Below, piece after piece: positions 1-9,900 of a DNA stretch of 14,182 nt. Position numbers and translations under genes: made by a program. The stretch is from Cephalothrix simula (taxonomy: Eukaryota; Nemertea; Palaeonemertea; Archinemertea; Cephalotrichidae). The notes beneath the pieces were generated by a model. It was not told the DNA's origin. It saw only the letters and a program-made list of their open reading frames with translations, and ran no database searches. The stretch's first letter is position 1. The number at the start of each line of letters is the position of its first letter. The stretch is taken from the NCBI GenBank assembly GCA_035591015.1, contig JAXIUW010078895.1, positions 1 to 14,182 of the forward strand, given 5' to 3'.

Positions 1-240
1 CGGTTGACAGTGGCAGTCATGATTAATCTATTATGACATCATAATTGTCCTGGCTGCCAAGTCAAGGCGTGTCAAGACGTGGCAGCCAGTATGCTATTAT
101 GACGTCACTTTTAGAAATGGTCCTGACTGCCGTGTCAAGATGTGGCAGTCACTCCCTAGCTTAGGTTTGTCGATTATGACGTCATTTAGGTCCAGTCAAT
201 TGACACGCCTTGACTGTGGCAGTTTTGGCAGTTTGGTCAA
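1..240. repeat. Degenerate tandem/inverted repeat with TGACGTCA palindromes
   Basis: Three diverged units start with TTATGACRTCA at 31, 97 and 174 (66 and 77 bp apart), mixed with GTGGCAGTC / GACTGCC segments. Two units hold the perfect CRE-type palindrome TGACGTCA (100-107, 177-184); the first has TGACATCA (34-41). A perfect 16-bp inverted repeat pairs 60-75 with 200-215. This is probably part of a mobile or satellite-like repeat cut by the window edge. A regulatory role for the CRE motifs is not shown. Confidence 0.7.
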
Positions 241-3109
241 TCCTGCATCTTTATGGATGTATTAAGGAACCATTTCCTTGTAATTATTATGTTTCCCCTT
301 TTTAGGAAGCTTCCAAATGGATTTCAATATTTCCTACCATTTGTGTACTTATGATGCGATGAATAATATAAGTTTGATATGTTAAAAATGACATTTTAAA
401 CGTTCCAAACTTTTGTGGAATTATAAATATTACATATAGGCATTATAGGTTTATTTCAACAACCAATCAGAATTTCTATTAAATGAAAATCTTTTTTAAA
501 ATCATTAATCATGAAAAGAGGCCACAAAAATTCAATACCAAGATGTAAGGGGGTTATCATAATTCCGATGATTTTTCTAAACGAAAATCTTCCGTTTAGA
601 GGGTGGCTGAATCGTAATTTTCGTTTAGAATGTGACAAATGTTTAGAATATGAAAAATATTGACAAAATCGTTCACTGAAATAGAATAATGATTGCCCCC
701 CCCCCTTATTTTGAATTTGAAATGTCAAAAATCTACAACACCGATAAAGAAATGGGTGTACTGTAATTAATACACACATATGTATAGCAGTTCACAGCCA
801 AAATATAAAACAAAACCATTCAAATCGCCATTTTTTAACGGTTTTGCTATCACAAAATACATTCATTTATGCCCTTGAAAATACACATTTAAATTGCCCT
901 AAGAATTATTATAATAAATGTTTATTATAATAATGTTTATTTTTCATAAAAACCACCAGCTATTTTTATAATTTTTCAATTAAATATTATGCCTAATTCG
1001 AACATGTGTAATATGAAATTTTATACAAAGTCTTAATATGTCCACATTAACACAAAAATAATGAAATGAAAGGGTTTGAATAATGATATGCGATAAAAAT
1101 GAATATAACAACATTTATCTGAATCTGAAATCTTCATACAATTGATACAAACGTAGAAAATGATTATAAATTTTAAGTACATATATTAATCTATCCTATC
1201 TTGAATATGAAGTTCTTCTACACTATACTAAGTTTTACACTCTCTTTGAAAAATTTTAAATACTGATTACACGTAAATTCATTCTAATATTCATTATGAC
1301 TTGAAATTTTTTGAAATTAAAACATTGGTATAACATTGATATGTATATATTATTATGTCGCATTAATATGTTTTGGAATGTTATGAATGTATTTTAAATC
1401 TTTGATACTTTTCAAATAAATTTCAAGTCAAATTAAAAACTCAATTTTCTATATCGACATTTTTTATTTACAATTTTTATCTACCTGAAACTCTTACATT
1501 ATAGTTACAAGTAATAGTATTATAATAAAATTTAATATACATAATTATTTAGATCACAAAGGCTATATTTTAGAGAATCACATTTTTAATAGTATAAAAT
1601 GATGACTAGATTACTATTTATATTCTTTCATATGTAAGTCTACTATTACCCCCTGAATATTTATTTTTTCTTCAATAAATTTAACGATCCGTTATAAACA
1701 CCATTTTGTAAACAACCAGATTTTTCCATGACGGAATTCTTGTAATATATTCTTCATTCCTAATATAAAAAGAAAGTAAAGATATACCATTTAGTAAAAT
1801 TATTATTTTGCAAAAAGTGGGTACCTCAGCTCAAAGGATTTTTTTGTTAACGTCGAACAATAAAGTCTTTAAACATTAAATTGCTAACAGGCTTAAAATC
1901 CTAACCATTTAAATTCAACAGTAAACCCTTGAAAAATATTTTAACGAAAAACAATAACCTTGACGATCCACATATTGAAAAAAACCTACAGTTAACACAT
2001 ATGTACATAAAATTGAATTTGCACTTATTTACACTACAAAAATGAACGTTGTGCTACCTAACCGATGGCAAGACCATTTTTATTTGCTAATATAGCCAAT
2101 GATTAACACAAAACACGTTTGCCATTATCTTCCAAAGCATATAGTCAGCTGATCTGTAAATAGATCAAGATACAGTGATTTGAGGAATTCAAAGAAAATA
2201 CATTTTAAATTATACAGTTTAAGTAAAAAAAAAGCACTGAACATTATTATATATTTAAGATACCGTATTAATCTATTATGTTTCTATGCTTGTAAAAAAT
2301 TAATTATATTTGCAGGACATCAAAATCTACATGCAGTGTTTGAAAATGTAACTTCCTAATATAAATTTATATTTAACCATGTTTTTGGGAAGTTTTAAAA
2401 AACAGTTACACTTTATAGTTCATATTCATAACAGCTCAAAAAGATATATAAAACTGTGGTGCTTATAATGAAATTTATGCGCTTTTATGTTTTATCATTA
2501 TTGTGAACCAATTTGGATTTTTTTAAAGCTACGGTCAGGTCCAATTATTAATAACTATAAAATCTAAAATCAAAATCTATTCTGCATGCTTTGCATATGT
2601 ATGAAGTGATCATTTGACCACTGTTATGTATTAGCAATTACTTATTTACATGACGATTTACATTTACTCGCTTCATCCGACAATCTGTATATATTTTGTG
2701 CGTCTAAAATGTAATTGGGTACATTCTACTTATTTACATAGCATCTAAATTAATCTCGAAGCAATAACAATAATATATACTTAAAAACCATAACAATTCA
2801 CAATTTTCTTTCTCTTGGCACCTTTTTTTCTGAGATCGTTAATTCAAACCCTAAAATGTTCTTCATCATTTCGAAACTACTGATTTCTTCTAAATCAATG
2901 TCCATATTTTTTCTACACCCTATATTTTGTTTTCATTGTTGCAGCAATATAGCTATCTTCATTGCGTTTCACGTTGCCAGTCCCATTTCTCATTTAGTCG
3001 CTGAAGAGTGCAGACGTATATTTACTCTCTATGTGTTTCGAAAGCCCATGATGTCATATCTTCTATTAGCTGTTAGCTTTTAGCTTTTATCTTGTCAATT
3101 CCCCATATT
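241..3109. other. AT-rich gene-free stretch
   Basis: No coding exon, RNA gene or recognisable transposon was found on either strand. The frames near 456-779 (minus) and 2856-3083 (plus) have no family-like motifs and are rich in F, I, S and C, as expected for translated AT-rich DNA. Minor items are a C10 run at 696-705 and the inverted repeat at 575-630. It is downstream of the esterase gene, so part may be its 3' untranslated region. Confidence 0.6.
575..630. repeat. 14-bp inverted repeat with a third partial copy
   Basis: TTCTAAACGAAAAT (575-588) and its exact reverse complement (617-630) are separated by 28 bp. The spacer holds another CGTTTAGA at 593-600. It could form a hairpin or be the remains of a small inverted-repeat element. 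Confidence 0.7.
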
Positions 3110-3115
3110 TTTATT
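3110..3115 (-). terminator. Possible poly(A) signal of the esterase gene
   Basis: AATAAA on the minus strand, eight bases after the stop codon. If used, the 3' untranslated region would be very short. The DNA below is so AT-rich that such hexamers occur by chance, and another lies near 2080. Confidence 0.35.
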
Positions 3116-3122
3116 TCATAGT

Positions 3123-3253
3123 TCATCGGCTAAAAATCACAACCAGTAGTGCAATTACAATCAATATTGATGTTCTTCTTCTCGTCGCAGAGCTTCCAAT
3201 GGCACTTTGATCGGGACATTCTCTATCAGTACTAAATCTGTAGTTTCCTTTGC
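3123..3253 (-). CDS. Terminal coding exon: C-terminal tail with probable GPI-anchor signal (residues 575-617)
   Basis: A 131-bp exon found by reading downstream of the second exon. It has a good acceptor (TTGCTTTTCATTCCAG, AG at 3255-3254), continues the phase exactly, and stays open to TGA at 3125-3123. Residues 575-617 contain one free Cys (587), a small-residue stretch GSSA at 594-597 suited to a GPI omega site, three arginines (599-601), then a hydrophobic run ILIVIALLVVIF and a two-residue end SR. A Cys upstream of a cleavable hydrophobic tail is the known pattern of the GPI-linked dimeric (H-type) form of acetylcholinesterases. A short transmembrane tail is the alternative. The exon is short but phase, acceptor and tail chemistry agree. 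Confidence 0.8.
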
Positions 3254-5692
3254 CTGGAATGAAAAGCAACATCTATTGCAAAAGGAAAAACATCTTATCT
3301 TCCTTTATATCTACCATCCATCTATCAGAATGGTTGACAATATGTCCCTTATTCGTTTAGCATATGGCGATTCTAATCTCCGGTTGATCGCGAGTGGCAG
3401 ATGTTTGGTGGTTCGGTTACCATAAAACATTAAGTGGGTAATATGAAGTATATAAGTGTCCTTTATATAGGCTTACAGTGGCTTGATAAACCATGCAACT
3501 TTTAATTTTCTAGCATGTTCCCTTAGTCCCTTCTCATGCTAGTTGCTTTTATTATCGCTTATGTCACATTGTGTAATAGCCAAAATATTGCATTTAGTGA
3601 GTCATTGTTTGGTACATGAAGAAGCCCCATACATGTACGTACAATTTTGCCCATGTGTCGGAAGATGGTATTAAAACGGTTACTTACTCGTTAGCTCAAC
3701 AAGGCTCGGTAGGTATTCGTTCCAGAAAGCACAATATTTAGCTCTGGGCCCAGCTCCTATTGCCCCTGCTTTATCTGAATTACCTATGTAATCTGTATGG
3801 AGTGTTAGATATTCTTTACCATCTGGAGTATGTATTGGCCATTCTCCAAGCCTTGGGTTACCATCTGCACCTTTATTGGGATCCCTGAGAAAAAAATATG
3901 TCATTATATTTCATATTGTCTTATAAGGAACTTGAAAGAAAAAACCATTACCTACGGAATAAGGAATAAGCATTCCCTTTTGGATTTTCATTTTGGAATA
4001 CAATGCAAGTTTTATTTCTTACCCTGGAGCTCATTGGCAGAGTAGGAGGCCTCTGCATCTTGGTAAACCTCAGACGTTACTACTTAGAATTCAACCTTCA
4101 TCACGCAGCCTTTTTAGTCAATCTCTGCAACTGACTGTATAATACTTCATCAATTTATTTACTTACCCAGTCTTAGCAAAATTAGTCCAATATCTCATCA
4201 TATTTTCACTTAGTTGTACTTCTAATGGCTCATAGTTTTTTATTCCTTGAAAAGGCTCACCAAACACATAATTAATTTCATCAGCATGCATGACCCCCAT
4301 CCATTTATGCCATGGATTCATAGATGATCTATGAACAAAATAATAGTAATATACATTCTCCATTCGCCTGGCGTACTCCTCTGCAAATTTATTTACGCTA
4401 CAAACGAAATGGAGGTCACCAACTGCATCGTCTATATTGTTCCGATTAAGTTCTCCATCTTCTGGATTAATCCATGGTGTGTATTGAAACAAAATGGCGT
4501 CTAATCCGAAACTGTTCATTCGACGAGGATAATTGGGGTAATAATAGAATAATCGACTAATTACATTTTCAAAATCTTCTCTAGATAAAGTACTAGGGTG
4601 ATCTTTACTAAAAAATTTTGGTTCCTGATATATGAGAAAGTATGAACCCTCATCAACATTGCTACCTAATAATATAGGACACTTTTTGAAGCTACCTGTC
4701 CTTAACGATTCAGCAGGATGCTCAATAAAGAACGAGCCATCGACTATGGGAACAAATGGGAATTGAATAATCCCAATTGTGATATATTCCTTTTTTGCTA
4801 TAACTAAAGGGTCAACTCTTTTCAAGCACTCAATTATTTCATCGACACTTTCATCATCTTGACGGCAACCCAATTCTTCTGCAGCTCTTAGACCCCTATT
4901 TATTGCCTCCTGGCGAGGTATTGTAGCCCACTGGGCCACCGCGGTGCCGCTTTGCATTATAGCCCTTGAAAATTTTTCCTTACTTAAGGGTGACAACAGG
5001 TGCATACTAACACTCACTGACCCAGCACTTTCACCCATTAAGCAAACATTTTTAGGATCACCCCCAAAGTATTTTATATTTTTTTGCACCCACTCAAGTG
5101 CCATTTGTTGATCAAATAATCCAGCGTTTCCGGGTGCCTCTGCTGTGCCCATGGCTAAAAAACCTAACATACCCGTTCGATAATTCATTGATACAATAAT
5201 TATGTCATTTTTTGCTGCCAAAATTCTGCCATCATAAATATCTAACGAAGACGCACCGTTTAAAAATGAACCACCATAAATCCACACTATCACAGCAAGT
5301 CGCTGCTTGGGCTTTGTCCTAGGTGCCCACAAATTTAGATATAAACAATCCTCACTGACTGGCGTGTTAGCATTCCACATTTGCGACCCTGAAAAGTTCC
5401 CATATGTATCATCCTTTAATTGAATACATGAATTCGGCTTTTGGGTAGCATTGAATATCCCCCGCCAATTGTCCATTGGCTGGGGGTGTTTAAATCTAAG
5501 ATCACCGATAGGCGGCTTAGCGAAGGGTATTCCATAAAAGGTGTCTATTTGTTTTCCTAGTACTGTTTGTGTAAATCCTTTTACTTTGCCCTTATCGGTT
5601 TTTACCAAATTTTTCCCCACGGAGTGAGATATTTCAAGCGATAATATCACAATGACTGCTGCATATTCTAATATTTCCTTTAAGGAAAACAT
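3123..5692 (-). CDS. Cholinesterase-like carboxylesterase, probably GPI-anchored (spliced, complete coding sequence)
   Basis: Join of 5692-4167, 3884-3688 and 3253-3123 on the minus strand; 1526+197+131 = 1854 nt, 617 residues plus TGA. It is a type-B carboxylesterase of the cholinesterase family (alpha/beta hydrolase), expected to hydrolyse choline esters such as acetylcholine outside the cell. Seen: signal peptide about 1-26; nucleophile Ser222 in GESAG; Glu348 in NVDEGSYF; His469 in GVMHADE; choline-site Trp106 in SGSQMWN, plus Trp255 and Trp461; cysteine pairs C89-C116, C276-C289 and C431-C560 as in acetylcholinesterases; N-glycosylation sequons at N81 and N99; hydrophobic tail 604-615. 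The acyl pocket reads I309/F311 where Torpedo has two Phe, so substrate range may be broader than strict AChE. Odd: Ser142 in the oxyanion-hole GGS. Splice phases agree at both junctions. Whether it is a true AChE, a BChE-like enzyme or a paralogue cannot be settled from sequence alone. Confidence 0.9.
3254..3687 (-). other. Intron between second and terminal coding exons (434 bp)
   Basis: GTAAGT donor at 3687-3682 and TTCATTCCAG acceptor ending at 3254. It interrupts a Ser codon after its first base. The weak plus-strand frame in its distal part (starting near 3207) runs antisense to the terminal exon and is not a gene. Confidence 0.8.
3688..3884 (-). CDS. Second coding exon: end of the catalytic domain (residues 509-575)
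   Basis: The exon begins after TTTTTTTCTCAG (acceptor AG at 3886-3885) and restores the split Gly codon, giving TG-DPNKG as in the family. It contains RLGEWP, the AKYCAFWNEYLP block with Cys560 (partner of C431 by family homology) and ends after VELT plus one base. The donor is GTAAGT at 3687-3682. This is the point where cholinesterase catalytic domains end and variable C-terminal exons begin. Retention of the following intron would add only Ser-Lys before a stop, giving a tailless form. Confidence 0.9.
3885..4166 (-). other. Intron between first and second coding exons (282 bp)
   Basis: GTAAGT donor at 4166-4161 and TTTTTTTCTCAG acceptor ending at 3885. The intron splits a Gly codon after its second base. 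No coding or repeat signal was seen inside. Confidence 0.9.
4167..5692 (-). CDS. Large coding exon: signal peptide and most of the catalytic domain (residues 1-509)
   Basis: This exon carries the signal peptide, oxyanion hole (G140, G141, S142), Trp106, the whole catalytic triad and five of the six disulfide cysteines. It ends after AAG ACT GG, directly followed by a GTAAGT donor (4166-4161). Reading through the donor gives an immediate TAA, so the exon must splice here. The start is the first ATG after the acceptor at 5696-5697 and is followed by a plausible secretory leader (K5, E6, then the AAVIVILSL core). Its size, about 1.5 kb, is close to the large coding exon of vertebrate butyrylcholinesterase genes as I recall them, and the donor sits at the same FAKTG/DPN point. 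Confidence 0.93.
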
Positions 5693-5715
5693 AATCTGAA
5701 AAAAAAAGAAAAATT
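5693..5715 (-). promoter_or_regulatory. Splice acceptor just upstream of the start codon
   Basis: Reading the minus strand, a pyrimidine tract (5715-5699, nearly all T) is followed by CAG (5698-5696), then ATT and the ATG. The 5' untranslated region is therefore spliced and at least one non-coding exon lies upstream, as in vertebrate cholinesterase genes. The upstream exon and promoter could not be placed. Confidence 0.75.
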
Positions 5716-6180
5716 TTAGACTGATAAATGTTGCTTTCTTAACAAGTGAGACTGGGACACAAATTTTCTATTCGGTATACTCTAGAAAAAGGCCGTTTCC
5801 CGAGAAGCCGTTTGGCATATTTTCGGCGATCCACGTCAACGACTCACGGCTGGTGCTGGATGTCAAACTGCTTTATCAAAGCTCGGTCGTTTAGGCACTA
5901 GACTCAAAAGACCCCTGGAGACTATTGGAAAAGACTAGCCATAAGCCGGACTAAGTAACGGATAAGCGAACCTTTAAGTCTACTACCCCCTGAAAACTAA
6001 GCCACTTAATACGGAATTCACCGGAATGGGTTCACTGAAGAGAACAATATATATTTTACAGATGGATGCCTTCTTATGCGGTATTTGATCAGTGTTGTCC
6101 ACCTATGTTGTGTGAATCTTCGTTCTTTTTTGGGTACACCGTTCCATATATTGGTACTATGAGTTTCAGAGTTTATTAAG
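5716..6180. other. GC-richer region upstream of the esterase exon; no gene established
   Basis: Base composition is more balanced than the surroundings, especially 5770-6000. One plus-strand frame is open from 5700 to 5891 without any ATG, then meets stops at 5892, 5952 and 5991. This may be a decayed coding relic or repeat body; I recognise no family. It lies next to the tRNA-like head at about 6190-6265 on the minus strand and could be the body of the same SINE. Confidence 0.35.
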
Positions 6181-6189
6181 CTCCGGGGC

Positions 6190-6265
6190 GGGACCTGAAC
6201 AGGTCTCAAACTTGTGACCTTTCTATCATGACTCGACAGATTTCATGAGCATAGTCAGCGATCGG
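6190..6265 (-). mobile_element. tRNA-like SINE head (degenerate)
   Basis: On the minus strand a B-box-like AAGTTTGAGACC (plus 6202-6213) follows a possible anticodon arm, CTGTC-GAGTCAT-GATAG, and a weak A-box region (plus 6243-6260). The cloverleaf is incomplete and T33 is missing, so it is not a functional tRNA gene. The pattern fits the 5' head of an old tRNA-derived SINE. Confidence 0.35.
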
Positions 6266-6280
6266 GCTCTTGTTGTTAAA

Positions 6281-8640
6281 ATGTCCTAGTTAGTACAAAC
6301 ATTATTCTATACCTTAAATTCACAAACTTTATATAAAGTTTGAGAAAAGCAGGATTCTGTAGCATGCCATAATGAACATTTTTAGCATTTACAAACAGCA
6401 CCATGCTTTATTAGCTATCTTATGCAAAGGAATGGCCTCGTTAGCCAATCGGTGAGTGTTATCTCGGAAATTAACCCATGCGATTTGATGAAACAAATAG
6501 CACCATATCTAATAGTGATGGAGGGACTGATTACTATGGCTCCTTTTAATTTTATGTGTATAGTTTTATAAAGATTGTAATTATAAGATTATTTTAGATG
6601 AAAGATAATTGCGAATTACATGAACGAGACCCCCAATACGTAGACCCAACGTCTGCAATCTTAGAAATTTGATAAACTGTCTTAGTAAAGACGTTGTTCA
6701 AGAGGATATTTTGTGTCCCTTAGATTGTATGTGTTGAATGAAAGGAAAAGTATCAAATACAAACCTCTATCATGAAACTGCTCTCCTCTGCCAACAATTG
6801 TTGCCAAGAATAAATTCTTTGATAGTGATATACATTCACATGCGGAACAGGTCACACATGATTAAGAAAGTTGGTTAAACTGGAAAAGAAAAAAAGGAAA
6901 CATTAGCTCTACGGGGTTAATTTTGGATTGTAAAATAATCGTAAAATAAACGCACTCGTCAATGGAGGTCCTCAATGCTATTAAATGATCAAATTTTAAA
7001 AATGCCTTTGCACTTCTTTAGGTCACTCTTTCTCCAGTTCAGATGTCCCATAATTTTAATGAAGGCTTCAATGTTGCGACTCCAAAAGGGCTATCCAACT
7101 CTCGATTCCTGTCAAAAGGCCTGTCCTTTATCAAAATGCTGAATGAATGCATAATGGCAACCAAAACCAATTGATATTATCCCTTTAATCAAAACGTCTT
7201 CTAATTTTCTTCATTAGAGAGCAGGCGACAGGGGGTCAGGGACATTTAATCTATTTTATTCAAAGTCTACCCAACCTACAAAATTTCTTCTTAACTTACA
7301 CTACACCGTTGCAACAGTTGTCCTTAACATGCAGCCTTAGGTATATTCCAAAAACATTATCAAATTAGCATTTGTATCCTACCTTGATACTAAGGCAAAA
7401 TAAATATACAGTATGTTTATTTTGGTATATTCTTCCTTTTAATGCCTTTTTCAAATTTTGTTTCGAGGGTTACCATAGTGCTAACAAGGAAAACCCAACA
7501 GGTGACTGGATTATTACATTCTACTGATTAGATTTTGTTAAAGCATAGCACTTTAAAATTCAGAATATTCAATTTGAACAGTGAAATTTTATGCTTCCGA
7601 AACGGAAATATGTGAAATGCTTAATGTTTCCAGTGGAAATTTTAGTATCCGCTGCTAGGAAGTGTTAATGATTTTCGATCACCAACTATTGTTGTAGAAT
7701 TTGTTGGGTGTCGAGAAAAAAGACAGAAACCATGTTTTTGTCGATGGCCAAAGATGTAAAAGGGGTTCCACATTGATTTTTTCTTTGTTGTATCATTTTG
7801 AATCAATCTTTAAATCAGTCAGATTATAAACGTAAAGAGATTCGTTTAAAATACTTTATTGGTTTTTTTTACCGCATTTGATTATTTTCTATGTCTATAT
7901 TATTCGAGTTTGGGATGTGATAAATAGTGACTTTTTATCCGAGGACAGTATCTTACCTTTCTCTTCTCAAAAAGCCCCTGGCTGTCTTTAGGGTACCGGT
8001 GTTGTAGAGATTATTGTCTGCAGTGTTTTTTGTCCCCTTTGTATTACATATCATACGCTGATGTAGGACATTTATCCCTGGAGGAGACAGTCATCGCTGT
8101 GCTTCTTTCGTCAATACTATATACATGTATAGTATACGGCCCGAACCAGCATTCCTGGGGACAGGCTCGAGATCATAAGCTATTATATGTAACTGAGCAA
8201 AGCCACATATGTCTCCCCCCTGGGCAATACAATATGTGTTCATATTCTAATATGAAATTTCGGTGCACTTTACGCATGTCTATATTTTTCCCCTTGGCCT
8301 TCGTTGCTTTTTCGTCTTTGAATATGTTTAGGTATATATTCATGGAGTGCCATTGCTAAGTAATCAAATTTCGTTACCGTCTCTCTGTACATATGATCAC
8401 ATATGCACTTTTAGAATACAAAATTAGGAATAAAAATTGCGACGGGCCTAATAATCGATATTTGCATAGAACATGACAAAACACGAAGCTTGATTTTCTC
8501 AACGTCGTCTAAACGTTTTATGGTAAGAAGGGCCGTCCATAAAATGGAAATAGAACGGTGGTCTCTAGTAGTGTTTTAGTAGACTATTAAATAATGTATA
8601 TCTATTTATCTTTTTTACTCCCCCTATGCACCCTATTTCG
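6281..8640. other. Intergenic or upstream-intron stretch without recognised genes
   Basis: No exon with both credible splice sites and family-like protein was seen. The 109-codon plus-strand frame at 8030-8359 has no recognisable motif, and its sequence is interrupted by low-complexity TATACATGTATA-type DNA, including a palindrome with 8-bp arms ATACTATA/TATAGTAT near 8116-8137. This stretch may contain the unlocated 5' exon of the esterase gene. Confidence 0.5.
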
Positions 8641-8649
8641 AAATAGTGG

Positions 8650-8942
8650 GCCTTAAATTGGCTGTATCATGGCCTGGACAGCAATGATGAGGAGTGCACC
8701 CCCTTATGGTCTGTGTACTGCATGGTGCCTGTCTTTCCTTTGAGACAGTCCGCGGTATTGTGTACCTTCTAAGCATGCGGAGCTGAGGCGTTAACGTGCG
8801 CCACAATCACCGTTTAATTACTGGCTAGTACACCGTCTCAATTCTTTGATATTCCGATGGCACTTGGAATTGGTGATGCTCGAACACATGACCTTCCGAA
8901 TATGAACCAAGTCTCTTACAAAGTGAGCTAATCCGCCGGCTT
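8650..8942 (-). mobile_element. tRNA-derived SINE, minus strand
   Basis: The minus-strand start carries GGATTAGCTCAC then GTAAGAG (A-box region, plus about 8914-8933), a possible anticodon loop TTCATAT, and B box GTTCGAGCATC (plus 8875-8885). The spacing between the boxes suits a tRNA head. The body runs leftwards over balanced-composition DNA to about 8650. The distal boundary is a guess from the composition change; no clear target duplication was identified. Confidence 0.5.
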
Positions 8943-9890
8943 ACGGCCATCTCCTAAGGCACAATTTAATTCTTTATATCACTTAATTTTATGTTTCTTT
9001 AATGTTTCGTTAATCAGAGAGATGCAATTTCATTCTTTACGCTTGCTTCACTTTATGAAGCAATTCTACCTAAATTCTCTAGCAAATTGCTTGTCATCAA
9101 AATACTTGCCGACTGAGTCCGTTTTGTGACTACAAATTAGACTAGAGACTATAGCTATATCTAATTGCTCTGCTTGGATTTGTCGATATTCACTCCTAAT
9201 AAATTAAGGGGATTCAAGACATGTAACAAGGGAACACTCAAGAATGTTCCCCGATCTTTACTGCTGTTGCCCTGCATTAACAAAATGGCGATATGCTGTC
9301 GTAAATGAGCTATCTTTAGTCCTCCCGTGGGCCTAGTCGATCATTTGAGATGCTTTTGAAATCTTACTTCATCCTCTAGAATTACTGAGGGTGTGCCTAA
9401 GATTTTATGGATGAAATATCAACCAAATTATTGGAATTTTCCTGCTTTCGTTAAAAGCGAAAGGTATGTGCACAGTCTTGATATTGACATATCAACATGG
9501 TGGCGATATCGACATATGAACATCGTCGGTTATTGTTTGAACGTCAGTCGCATAGTTGAAGTAAGTGGAACGGTTTCATCTACTTGATCCCCGCAAGAAA
9601 TGGCCAAGGGGGGCACCCCCAAAAAGTGTGCGATTTTATGACAGAAATCACGAAGATTTTGGGATAGCAAAAAATGTGAGGATCCCAAAATTGTACCCAA
9701 TGATAAAGGGAGATCATGGAAATATGACGAAACAGTGTCAAGATCATTGAAACTTTTGATCCGTGATCAACCCCTTGTCGAAAATAGCTGATGAGCAAAA
9801 AAAGTTCACCTACTTTGTGATTGAAGAACCTTTTAGTCGTCAATATTTAACAGAGATGATTAAGGATAAACTATTAGGTTCATGTCAAAT
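8943..9890. other. Gene-free stretch with a short tandem duplication
   Basis: No convincing exon was found. The overlapping small frames near 9393-9843 on both strands lack motifs. Apart from the 25-bp tandem pair at 9480-9529 I see nothing structured. Confidence 0.5.
9480..9529. repeat. Two tandem 25-bp units, diverged
   Basis: Units 9480-9504 and 9505-9529 both follow the pattern GATATYGACATATSAACAT plus a GC-richer tail, with about five differences. Confidence 0.65.
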
Positions 9891-9900
9891 CTAGTTGGGT

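Noticed and set aside
696-705. C10 homopolymer as a functional signal
   Set aside because: Isolated run with nothing associated; possibly a sequencing-length artefact.
456-779. 107-codon minus-strand ORF as a further C-terminal exon of the esterase
   Set aside because: Phe/Ser/His-rich translation of AT-rich DNA, no family motifs, no tryptophan-rich T-peptide pattern, and the gene already closes at 3123.
2856-3083. 75-codon plus-strand ORF with hydrophobic stretches
   Set aside because: Lies just beyond the esterase stop on the opposite strand; composition typical of AT-rich noise.
7029-7140. Possible plus-strand exon after TTCTCCAG
   Set aside because: About 34 open codons with no donor or homologous motif; chance level.
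8030-8359. 109-codon plus-strand ORF
   Set aside because: No recognisable motif, no splice context, contains repetitive TATACATGTATA-type DNA; length within chance expectation for this much sequence.
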